From Chloroflexota bacterium (GTDB lineage: Bacteria > Chloroflexota > Dehalococcoidia > UBA2247 > RBG-13-53-26), in NCBI GenBank assembly GCA_003551705.1, contig PUNJ01000037.1, forward strand, positions 1 through 64,000: a stretch of DNA of 64,000 bases. Direction: 5' to 3'. Under the pieces are notes generated by a model that had not been told where the DNA came from, made no database searches, and worked only from the letters and a program-made list of their open reading frames with translations. Below, in pieces: positions 48,855-56,819 of this stretch. Made by a program: the position numbers and the translations under genes. Position 1 is the first letter of the stretch. Every line of letters begins with the position of its first letter.

Positions 48855-50043
48855 AAAGCATCTGCGTGTATAGCTGTTCCACAGACCTGGCGACGTTAGG
48901 CCATCCAAACCTGGTGACCGAATCTCGAATCGAAGGTTCAAAGCCAGGCGACGACAATATGCGGTCGATGCCATCGGCAATCTCCGCCGGGTCATGGCCC
49001 ACAATGTAGCCGGTCCCTGGGGCGATGATATCCTCCATTCCACCCACTCTGGTGGCCACCACCGGTGTACCGCAGGCCAGGGACTCGAGGGCTACCAGGC
49101 CGAAGCTCTCATATAACGATGGCACGACACAGACGTCAGCGACTGCGTAGTACTGCGGTAAGTCCTCCTGCTTGACTCTGCCGCAGAAGTGTACTCTGTC
49201 CCCGATTCCCAATTGCTCCGAAAGCTTGCCCAATCTTTGCATTTCCGGCTGACTTTGATCATCTCCACCCACAACCAGCAGGCAAATATCCCGGTTGCCC
49301 CGCAACTGGGCGATCGCCTGGAAAAGATGGTCTATACCTTTAAGCCGTTCGATACGGCCCACGTAAAGGGCCACGCGGCGCCCGTTCAGCTCCAATTGTG
49401 TTTTGGCAGCCTGCTTGTTTGCCGGCATGAAAAGGTCCAGATTAACCCCGCAGGGAATGACACTGATGCGTCCGGGTGATGCTTCGTAGTAATCTTCCAG
49501 TTGCTGCTTCTCCCGTGCCGTTGCAGCTATTATGCGGTTGCATTCCTTCGCTAAACCCCGCTCTGTCTCTGTACGCAGTTCCGGCTCATCGTCGCATGCA
49601 GCCACGGCGTTCTTGACGGCGCCCAGGGTGTGGAACATCGTTACGTGTGGCACCCGCCACCAGGGCCTAATAAGGTGTGCTGCCCAACCCGAGAGCCAGT
49701 AGTGGCTGTGGACAAGATCATACTCGAGGTCATTCGCCTTGCGAAATGATTCCAGTGCACATGTGAAATCGGCCAGGTACGAATAGACCACCAGCTTGTG
49801 TATGGCGCCCACCTCTCCTGCTCTCAGGTGGATGAGACGGGCTCCTTCGCCAATATGGACCACTTCCGGGTCGCGGGCGTCATGTGCGCGTGTATAAACG
49901 TCTATCGTGTGCCCAAGGCGGCCCAACTGGGCTGCAAGCTCCCTGATATACACGTTCATTCCACCGGTATCACGGCTGCCCAGATCCCCCATGGGGCAGC
50001 TATGAGCGCTTATCATGGCTATTCGCAATTGCATGTCGGGCAT
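48823..50043 (-). CDS. Glycosyltransferase family 4 (MshA-like)
   Basis: 406 residues, GT-B fold. The N-terminal acceptor domain begins RIAMISAHSCPMG and carries DTGGMNVYIRELAAQLGRLGH, YDLVHSHYWLSGWAA and HTLGAVKNA, all closely like MshA, which joins N-acetylglucosamine to inositol phosphate. The C-terminal nucleotide-sugar domain has ALYVGRIERLKGIDHLF and the E-x7-E motif in PSLYESFGLVALESLACGTPV. Sucrose-phosphate-synthase-like or BshA enzymes are alternatives. The ATG at 50043 lies three bases after the stop of the upstream GNAT_6 gene: one operon. Confidence 0.88.
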   Translation of the reverse strand: MPDMQLRIAMISAHSCPMGDLGSRDTGGMNVYIRELAAQLGRLGHTIDVYTRAHDARDPEVVHIGEGARLIHLRAGEVGAIHKLVVYSYLADFTCALESFRKANDLEYDLVHSHYWLSGWAAHLIRPWWRVPHVTMFHTLGAVKNAVAACDDEPELRTETERGLAKECNRIIAATAREKQQLEDYYEASPGRISVIPCGVNLDLFMPANKQAAKTQLELNGRRVALYVGRIERLKGIDHLFQAIAQLRGNRDICLLVVGGDDQSQPEMQRLGKLSEQLGIGDRVHFCGRVKQEDLPQYYAVADVCVVPSLYESFGLVALESLACGTPVVATRVGGMEDIIAPGTGYIVGHDPAEIADGIDRILSSPGFEPSIRDSVTRFGWPNVARSVEQLYTQMLFIGPASGLPV

Positions 50044-50046
50044 GAT

Positions 50047-51090
50047 TCAGATGCCTCTCAGGCCTATGTGGCAACTGAAGATTGGAATCTCCATGGCGCC
50101 AAGCCTATATTTGTATATCTCGTCCCCCTTAAGGAAATCGAACGCCTTCTTGCCGCCCAGAATACTCTCCCTGATGCACAGTATCTTCGAAATCAGACCA
50201 ACGCTGAGAGCGCTGTAACCAGGATCATACCCGCTGTTATACAAGTAGGTGGTATCCCCGTATTCGAAAAACATCACCGCGGCTACCGGCACTTCGTCTA
50301 GATTGAGCAGGCCAAAACGCACCAGGCCCATCTCGGACATGTTACATGTGAGACTCCGGAAGAAGGACTCCATTTGGGCTGTCATGAAGGCGTACTTTTG
50401 TGGGCGGCTCCGGCGGTGCAATTCCAGAAACAGATCAAGGGCTTCTGCCAGGTCGTCGCTTTTGGACGCTACGCGATAGTCAAGGCTGCCTGCCTCCTTA
50501 ATGCGCCGCAACTTCCTTCTTACCTCACGACACTGTTTTGGTTCAAGACCGTCCAGGTATTCTTCCCACGAGGACGGCAAATCAAGGGGGAGAGATACGT
50601 CATCGATCCGGCAAGAACCGGTCACACCGGGTGTCTTGCATATACCGGCAAAGTTTTGCATCAGGGTTGAGTCCGGCCGGAGGCTTTCCATACGCAAGCT
50701 GTTCACTTCTGTGGACATGAGATACTGGACCAGGATCTCGAAGAAGATACCTTCTTTGCCGGGCTCAATGACGAAATCCAGATAATCACAGACATCCGCG
50801 TCGCCCAGAAAAAGGGCATGAGCCCCTGACATTCGTAGAGGGGCGATGCCGATAATGTCTTCGTCTTCTCTGATGGCCAGGAGACGGATCTCGGCAGGTT
50901 TCGTGAAATGTCTGCACCAGGCGTCAATCCAGCCGGGAAGAATGAACACGTGTGCCCAGTTAAGGTCCTGCCGGGCTCCATATATGGTGTGAAGACCAGA
51001 CAGGCTTTCCGCTGTGACGGAGTAGCTGGTACCGCAAAGTGTAGTCCGGTACAGGGTGCCGGTCTGTAGGGGGTACAGGGGACTAACCAA
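50047..51090 (-). CDS. GNAT_6 (BioF2/FemAB-like) acyltransferase
   Basis: 347 residues. I place the start at the TTG at 51088-51090, because GGAGG lies nine bases upstream and the start overlaps the stop of the preceding gene (TTGGTTAG); ATGs at 51123 and 51141 lie inside that gene without sites. The Acetyltransf_6 pattern is seen in LPSSWEEYLDGLEPKQCREVRRKLRRI, LFLELHRRSRPQKYAFM and SVGLISKILCIRESILGGKKAFDFLKGDEIYKYRLG. Relatives add acyl or aminoacyl groups in polysaccharide or peptidoglycan synthesis. In this operon it could modify the glycosyltransferase product. Confidence 0.8.
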   Translation of the reverse strand: MVSPLYPLQTGTLYRTTLCGTSYSVTAESLSGLHTIYGARQDLNWAHVFILPGWIDAWCRHFTKPAEIRLLAIREDEDIIGIAPLRMSGAHALFLGDADVCDYLDFVIEPGKEGIFFEILVQYLMSTEVNSLRMESLRPDSTLMQNFAGICKTPGVTGSCRIDDVSLPLDLPSSWEEYLDGLEPKQCREVRRKLRRIKEAGSLDYRVASKSDDLAEALDLFLELHRRSRPQKYAFMTAQMESFFRSLTCNMSEMGLVRFGLLNLDEVPVAAVMFFEYGDTTYLYNSGYDPGYSALSVGLISKILCIRESILGGKKAFDFLKGDEIYKYRLGAMEIPIFSCHIGLRGI

Positions 51091-51673
51091 TAATGATTTC
51101 CTCCAAGGAGCGTTTAGGCACATGATGTACGTCCGATTCATCTCGCCAATATTTCACATCATGCGACGGCTCGACCGCATCGATAACCACGGTTTCCTTG
51201 GGCTTACCTAACGCCAAGACCAGGAGTATTTCGAAACGGTCTGGGATCTGCAGAGCGCGACGGAGGCCTTCCCTGTCTATGGATGCCATAACGCAGCCTC
51301 CAAGGCCGGCTTCCACCGCGCCAAGGAGAATGCTCTGGCAGGCAATACCGTGATCACAAGCGAAGCTGGGAGATATTTCTTTGTCACCAAGGATGATGAT
51401 ATAAGCCGATGGCCTTTCTCCCGCCTCGGGTCCCGCCCAGTCTTCCAGGTAAGCTGCCCAAGATAGATGAGAAAAAATGGAATTATTCTTTTCGGGCTCG
51501 CAACTGAGGATATATTTCAAAGGCTGTCTATTGCCTGCGGAGGCCGATAATCTGGCAAGGTCCACCATGTCTCGGAGGACTTCTATCTCCACAGGACTCT
51601 CCTGGTGGAACCGTCTGTAACTACGGTTGCGTACCACCAAGTGCCTGACGATACTCCCTCTTTCACTATACAT
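51083..51673 (-). CDS. Nitroreductase family flavoprotein
   Basis: 196 residues, ATG seven bases after AAGGAG. FMN-binding pattern VRNRSYRRFHQ at the N-terminus, ARLSASAGNRQPLKY, then the dimer-interface block DHGIACQSILLGAVEAGLGGCVMASID and LVLALGKPKETV near the end. Such enzymes reduce nitro compounds, quinones or enones with NAD(P)H; the physiological substrate is unknown. First gene of a minus-strand operon: its stop overlaps the start of the GNAT_6 gene, so the two are translationally coupled. Confidence 0.9.
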   Translation of the reverse strand: MYSERGSIVRHLVVRNRSYRRFHQESPVEIEVLRDMVDLARLSASAGNRQPLKYILSCEPEKNNSIFSHLSWAAYLEDWAGPEAGERPSAYIIILGDKEISPSFACDHGIACQSILLGAVEAGLGGCVMASIDREGLRRALQIPDRFEILLVLALGKPKETVVIDAVEPSHDVKYWRDESDVHHVPKRSLEEIIIG

Positions 51674-52057
51674 TCACCTGCTCCTTCTTTTGTTTGAGCT
51701 TGGCACCATCTCATAATTGCCGCTTCTACAATATTAACTGTTACTTGGCGTCTTGTGTCACAAATTGGAATAACCGGTTTGAGAGACGCTAACCTTGCCA
51801 GCCACAATCATGACACGCCTATGTTCAGCGTATACCGGCGAAGCAACCAGCGATCGTTCCAATTGGCCATGTTGTTGCTCTGCGCTATTCTACCAGTTAT
51901 GATTAGCTCTTGCATAACCGCGATATGTGGAAGGTAGGAACGCCGTGTCAACTTGACATCTGCATGACCGCATCCGTACTATTCCTCTAGCGTCTTCCGG
52001 GGGTGAGGCGGTGTCGGTACAGCATAGCGGTCCGGGCAAGAAGGAGGTTCGTGTCCC
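51674..52057. other. Divergent intergenic region before the tandem flavoprotein genes
   Basis: 384 bases, no convincing gene (a 60-codon plus-strand frame at 51755-51937 lacks a ribosome site). It holds a promoter for the plus-strand gene (51953-51982); the minus-strand promoter for the nitroreductase must also be here, but I could not mark it. Confidence 0.5.
51953..51982 (+). promoter_or_regulatory. Promoter for the dienoyl-CoA-reductase-type genes
   Basis: TTGACA (51953-51958), 18 bases, TACTAT (51977-51982). Leader about 70 bases to the ATG at 52058, where AAGGAGG lies 11 bases upstream. Confidence 0.5.
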
Positions 52058-54118
52058 ATGCCATCAGCCAAGAAGTTACTCAGTCCTGTGAGAATAGGCA
52101 ACATGGAGCTACGGAATCGTACTGTAATGTCTCCCATGACAACGCAGTATGCCAATCAGGACGAGAGCGTATCGGATAAGCTCAGGGAATACTACGTAGC
52201 TCGTTCCAGGGGTGGGGTCGGACTCATTACAGTTGAGGTCTGCACTGTAGACAAACCTCACCGTTATCAACCGCTATCTGTCGGCCTATGGGATGATAGC
52301 TTCATCAGTGGCCATAAGGAATTGACCAAGGCCATACATGCTCATGGTGCTAAAGCAGTGCCACAGATATCCCATCCTGGGCCGGAATCGCTGGCTCCAT
52401 TCTACTATAAGGTTCCCAGCGTAGGCCCTTCAGAGGTCAAGTCCTGCATGACGCAGCAAGTCTGCCGGGAATTGAGCCTGGAGGAAATTCAGACGGTCAT
52501 CGAGCAATACGGAGAGGCTGCCCGGAGGGCCAGGGAGGCCGGATATGACGGCATGGAATTACATGCAGCACACAGCTACATGCTGGCCGGGTCTTTTCTT
52601 TCGCCCCTTCGAAACAAGCGTACCGATGCTTACAATGGTTCTACCTTGGAAGGCCGTCTGAAGTTTGTATTGGAAGTTGTCCGGAGGATGAAGGCCAAGG
52701 CGGGTGAAGATTTTCCTCTTATCATTCGTATCTCCGGTGATGAAAGGGAGCCGGGTGGTCGCGACGTTGTTGATTCGCAGAAGATGGCCCCGATATTGGT
52801 TGAGGCGGGCGTTGACGCTTTTCATGTCTCGGGTGGTGTTATCGACCGGTACACCTCGGAAATCATCGCCGGTTCAAGCCATCCCAACGGGCTCAATGTT
52901 CCCGCTGCGGCTGCTATCAAGAAGGTCGTAAACGTACCGGTAATGGTGGTCGGCCGTATACATGACCCTTTGTACGCTGAAGAGATACTTCAGAAGGAAG
53001 AAGCTGATCTGATAGTGATGGGAAGACCAATGCTGGCTGATCCCGACCTTCCCCGTAAGGTGGCTGAGGGAAGCTTCGAGGATATACGCCAGTGCATTTC
53101 CTGTCAAAACTGCTTTGATTCATTGAATGATTTTGAGATGATGAGCTGTGCCGTCAACGCCATTACCGGACGCGAAGATGAATATAAGATGGACAAGACG
53201 GCCAAGCCCAAAAAAGTCATGGTAGTAGGCGCAGGTCCAGCGGGTATGGAAGCTGCCAGAGTGGCCGCCCTGCGCGGTCATCATGTATGGCTATATGACA
53301 GACAGCCCCTTTTGGGTGGTTCCCTCATGTTTGCCACAACGGTGCATCCTGACAATGACCCCTTCCTGGCTTACATAACTACCGCAGTCAGAAAGTTGCC
53401 CATTACCCGCAGGCTGGGTACGGCGGTCACTCCTGCCATCGTCGAGGAGGCAAAACCTGACGCTGTCATAGTGGCGGTCGGTCCTGAATTGACCACTCCC
53501 CGCATACCAGGGGACCAGCAACGGAATGTGTTCAGTGCTGCCGATTTCAAGCAGATGCTGGGCGGACGCTTGCAAGGTCCTGCGGCGGCAAAGCTGCCTA
53601 TCTGGCAGAGACTGGGGTTGAGGCTGGGTATGCCGATTATTCGGCGTTTTCTGACCCCTGCACGTATCCGCCGTTTGACGCGGTACTGGATGCCGCTAGG
53701 AAAGAATGTAACCGTCATTGGCGGCGACTTGGCGGCCAGTGAGTTGGCTCTATTCGTTGGCGAAAGAGGCCGCAAGGTTACGCTGCTTACTCATGAAGCA
53801 AAACTTGCTCCCGAGATAGGTTCCAAGCGCCGTAGTGAAATGTTGAAACATCTTGATCAGGCAGGAGTGATTGTACACAAGGAGGCGAAGTGTGAGGGAA
53901 TAACCCCTGAAGGTGTCACGTTAGTGAACAAAGAGGGTGCAAGAGAGACAGTCAGGTCCGATACGGTGGTAATTGCGGGCGAAGTCTCCCCGAATCTGGA
54001 CCTGTACCATGCAATCGAGGAGAAAGTGCCCGAGGTGTACCTGGCTGGCGATTGTCGCGAACTAGGATTGATACGCAAAGCAACGGCCAATGCCATGGAA
54101 GTTGCTCACAAAATCTAA
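52058..54118 (+). CDS. 2,4-dienoyl-CoA-reductase-type flavoprotein (OYE barrel + FAD/NAD domain), copy 1
   Basis: 686 residues. N-terminal FMN barrel (RIGNMELRNRTVMSPMTT, YDGMELHAAHSYMLAGSFLSP), a Cys cluster for a 4Fe-4S centre (CISCQNCFD with a later CAV), then a two-nucleotide domain with KVMVVGAGPAGMEAARVAA and a second Rossmann GxG in VTVIGGDLAASELA. This is the FadH/trimethylamine-dehydrogenase layout, reducing enoyl or dienoyl compounds with NAD(P)H through FAD, Fe-S and FMN. Compared with copy 2 it has a shorter Fe-S loop and an extra 40-residue basic insert (RLGLRLGMPIIRRFLTPARIRRL) that could contact membrane or partner. Substrate unknown. Confidence 0.9.
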   Translation: MPSAKKLLSPVRIGNMELRNRTVMSPMTTQYANQDESVSDKLREYYVARSRGGVGLITVEVCTVDKPHRYQPLSVGLWDDSFISGHKELTKAIHAHGAKAVPQISHPGPESLAPFYYKVPSVGPSEVKSCMTQQVCRELSLEEIQTVIEQYGEAARRAREAGYDGMELHAAHSYMLAGSFLSPLRNKRTDAYNGSTLEGRLKFVLEVVRRMKAKAGEDFPLIIRISGDEREPGGRDVVDSQKMAPILVEAGVDAFHVSGGVIDRYTSEIIAGSSHPNGLNVPAAAAIKKVVNVPVMVVGRIHDPLYAEEILQKEEADLIVMGRPMLADPDLPRKVAEGSFEDIRQCISCQNCFDSLNDFEMMSCAVNAITGREDEYKMDKTAKPKKVMVVGAGPAGMEAARVAALRGHHVWLYDRQPLLGGSLMFATTVHPDNDPFLAYITTAVRKLPITRRLGTAVTPAIVEEAKPDAVIVAVGPELTTPRIPGDQQRNVFSAADFKQMLGGRLQGPAAAKLPIWQRLGLRLGMPIIRRFLTPARIRRLTRYWMPLGKNVTVIGGDLAASELALFVGERGRKVTLLTHEAKLAPEIGSKRRSEMLKHLDQAGVIVHKEAKCEGITPEGVTLVNKEGARETVRSDTVVIAGEVSPNLDLYHAIEEKVPEVYLAGDCRELGLIRKATANAMEVAHKI

Positions 54119-54223
54119 GTTTAGATGTGCCAGATTCCTAAACTACCTGGTGCCATTCGGGCTTGTCCTGGCAGGACCTTCCGACGAGCTTGGGGTGGAA
54201 CGGGGGGATTACCAAGGAGGTTT

Positions 54224-56227
54224 ATGAAATCATTGGAGAAGCTTTTCAGCCCCATCAGAATCGGCTCCATGGAAATGCGTAACCGGATTGCCATGGCGCC
54301 GATGGCTACGAATTACACGAACGAAGATGGCTCAATCTCAGACCAGATAAGAGATTATCTTGTCGCTCGTGCCAAGGGTGGTGCGGGACTTATCATACTT
54401 GAGGTCACCACAATAGATGGTACCTTCCCCTACGTGCCAAATACCATTGGGCTCTGGGACGACAAGCTGATTCCCAGCATGAAGGGGCTTGCTGATGCAA
54501 TACATGCCCAAGGGGCTAGAGTGGTCCCCCAGGTATCACACCCGGGACCTGAATCCGTTTGCTTCCTCTATGGCGTACAGGCAGTAGGACCTTCGATTAT
54601 CATGTGTCCCAGCCACAAGCAGTCTTGCCGTGAACTTGATATCGGCGAGATCAAGGGCATCGTGGACCAGTTTGCCGAGGCCGCCCGAAGGGCCAAGGAG
54701 GCCGGTTGTGATGGGATCGAGCTTCATGCAGCGCACAGCTATATGCTGCTAGGCTCATTCTTATCGTCACTTAGGAACAGGAGAGGTGACGCTTATGGCG
54801 GCTCAATTGAGAACAGGCTCCGGCTGCCCATAGAGGTTTTAGAGGCCATTCGTGCCAAAGTCGGTCCTGAATTTCCCATTATCATGCGACTTTCCGGTGA
54901 CGAATTGACGCCCGGGGGTCGCGACATTGACGAAACGCTCTACATTGCTCCCATCCTGGCCGGGGCAGGCGTCAGCGCGTTTCACATCTCCAGTGGTACC
55001 TTTCCCTTCATGTCATGGCGTATTCTGCCGCCGACGGGGACACCCAGGGGCCTCAATGTGCGCTACGCGGCTGCAATCAAGGAGGTTGTGGATGTACCGG
55101 TACTTGCCGTGGGCAGGATAAACGATCCCAGATATGCGGAGCACGTACTGCAGCGTAATCACGCCGATGTCATTGTCATGGGAAGAGCACTATTGGCCGA
55201 TCCCGAGTTGCCCAACAAGGCGGCTGAGGGCAGGTTCGATGATATAACCCCCTGCATTGGTTGCGGCCTCGGCTGCATAGCTGGCAGGGAGGGCGGCAGG
55301 CCCATGACTTGCGTGATGAACCCGAGCGTAGGCCGCGAAGCAGAAATGGTCCTCAAACCGGCGGCCAAGGCCAAGAAGGTCATGGTAGCCGGCGGCGGGC
55401 CGGCCGGATTGGAGGCTGCCAGGGTGGCCTGCCAGCGTGGCCATCAGGTAACCCTGTTTGAAAAGAGCGGTAAACTGGGAGGTCAGTTGAACCTTGCTGC
55501 GGTCCCGCCCATGAAACAGGAGATTACCAAGGCTACGTGCTTTCTCTCCATGCAGGCCGAGAGAAATGGAGTCGAGCTCAGGCTAAATACGGCGGTCACA
55601 CCGGAGCTTGTAAGAGAGATAAAACCCGATGCACTGATTATAGCCACGGGCGGTGAGGCCCTGGTTCCCAATATCCCTGGCATTAGTGGGTCCAAGGTGG
55701 TATCGGCGCACGATATCCTGTCAGGGAATGTGGTCGTGGATTCCTGCAAAGTGCTGGTACTGGGTGGCGGCATGGTTGGGCTGGAAGTCGCCGAGTTCCT
55801 GGCTGATCGAGGCGATAATCCCACGGTGGGCTGTACTGACGTAACCGTCCTGGAAATGCTGGACAACGTGGGCATGGACATGGTACCGGAGGGACGGTTC
55901 CTGCTCATGCAAAGGCTGCGAGAGAACGGTGTCAAGATACACACTTCCACGAAGGTCAAAGAGGTGCTGGAAGACGGTGTGCGTACAGTGAATACCATCA
56001 AGGAACTGCAGCCCGACTGGACCATAATTTATAAGGAAGGGGACCAAGTGGGCGAGATCCGGGGTATGGACTCCATAGTTGTCGCCCTGGGGGCGAGTTC
56101 GGTTGAGGAATTGAGCAGCAAGCTGGATGGCAGTGTGGCTGAGGTTTACGTAATTGGTGATGCCAAACAGCCGAGAAAGGCATTGGAGGCAGTGGCTGAA
56201 GGCGCTGAAGCGGGCAGGCATATCTAG
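54224..56227 (+). CDS. 2,4-dienoyl-CoA-reductase-type flavoprotein, copy 2
   Basis: 667 residues from the ATG at 54224, after CAAGGAGG (an upstream frame to 54125 is not needed). Same domain order as copy 1: FMN barrel (SMEMRNRIAMAPMATNY, CDGIELHAAHSYMLLGSFLSS), Fe-S motif CIGCGLGCIAGREGG with CVMNP, FAD motif KVMVAGGGPAGLEAARVA and NAD motif VLVLGGGMVGLEVAEFLA. The Fe-S motif is closer to the standard form than in copy 1. Tandem duplication, 105 bases apart, probably one operon. May form a complex with copy 1 or act on a related substrate. Confidence 0.9.
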   Translation: MKSLEKLFSPIRIGSMEMRNRIAMAPMATNYTNEDGSISDQIRDYLVARAKGGAGLIILEVTTIDGTFPYVPNTIGLWDDKLIPSMKGLADAIHAQGARVVPQVSHPGPESVCFLYGVQAVGPSIIMCPSHKQSCRELDIGEIKGIVDQFAEAARRAKEAGCDGIELHAAHSYMLLGSFLSSLRNRRGDAYGGSIENRLRLPIEVLEAIRAKVGPEFPIIMRLSGDELTPGGRDIDETLYIAPILAGAGVSAFHISSGTFPFMSWRILPPTGTPRGLNVRYAAAIKEVVDVPVLAVGRINDPRYAEHVLQRNHADVIVMGRALLADPELPNKAAEGRFDDITPCIGCGLGCIAGREGGRPMTCVMNPSVGREAEMVLKPAAKAKKVMVAGGGPAGLEAARVACQRGHQVTLFEKSGKLGGQLNLAAVPPMKQEITKATCFLSMQAERNGVELRLNTAVTPELVREIKPDALIIATGGEALVPNIPGISGSKVVSAHDILSGNVVVDSCKVLVLGGGMVGLEVAEFLADRGDNPTVGCTDVTVLEMLDNVGMDMVPEGRFLLMQRLRENGVKIHTSTKVKEVLEDGVRTVNTIKELQPDWTIIYKEGDQVGEIRGMDSIVVALGASSVEELSSKLDGSVAEVYVIGDAKQPRKALEAVAEGAEAGRHI

Positions 56228-56281
56228 CTTGGTAATTGACAGTAATTCAGGTAAGAGGGCGTCTGACGGCGCCTCCTTGCT

Positions 56282-56761
56282 TTATATGGCCTTCGATGAA
56301 ACCCTATTCTGACCGGACCAGATTAGCTCGATCATGATACCGCCCACCTTGTCCGTGTCCATGTAAGCGAAGGCGAATCCATCCTGGTTCCGGTATAAGA
56401 CCGGCTGAAAACCTGCCCCGGCCATGCCTGCCAAGGCAGCCTCGAAGTCGTCAACCTGTATGCCCAGGTGATGAATCCCCTCTCCTTTGGCATCCAGGAA
56501 CTCTGCATAGAGGTTGTTATCTCCCTCAAGAGGCTGGATCATTTCTATCTGCATTGCACCCGATTGCGCAAACCCAACCTTGATCTTCATATTGCCAGGT
56601 TTTCCCCGCAGGATGACACCATCCAGGTTCACGTCCAACATGGTAAAAGGTCCAATGCCAAAAGTGGAAGTGTAGTAGTCAGCCGTCTTCTGCAAGTCCC
56701 TGACAACAATGCCTATCTGGCTCACGGGCGGCAAGTCCGTCTTCTCCAAGCCCGCCATCAT
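56282..56761 (-). CDS. VOC-family (glyoxalase/epimerase-like) protein
   Basis: 159 residues, ATG after AAGGAGGAGAC. Two beta-alpha-beta-beta-beta modules: QIGIVVRDLQKTADYYTSTFGIGPF and HHLGIQVDDFEAALAGMAGAGF. Candidate metal ligands are the His in GIHHLGIQ and Glu residues in MQIEMIQ and IMIELIW; the first module has Gln where methylmalonyl-CoA epimerase has His. It is the last gene of the molybdenum-oxidoreductase operon on this strand and converges with the flavoprotein gene. Could be an epimerase, dioxygenase-like or lyase; substrate unknown. Confidence 0.85.
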   Translation of the reverse strand: MMAGLEKTDLPPVSQIGIVVRDLQKTADYYTSTFGIGPFTMLDVNLDGVILRGKPGNMKIKVGFAQSGAMQIEMIQPLEGDNNLYAEFLDAKGEGIHHLGIQVDDFEAALAGMAGAGFQPVLYRNQDGFAFAYMDTDKVGGIMIELIWSGQNRVSSKAI

Positions 56762-56819
56762 GTCTCCTCCTTGTGCCGATTAGCGGTGGTCCACAGTTCA
56801 TTCGCCGCTTCTGCGGGAA

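Noticed and set aside
51755-51937. 60-codon plus-strand frame with a hydrophobic end
   Set aside because: No ribosome site and a composition like noncoding DNA; the region is better read as promoter space.
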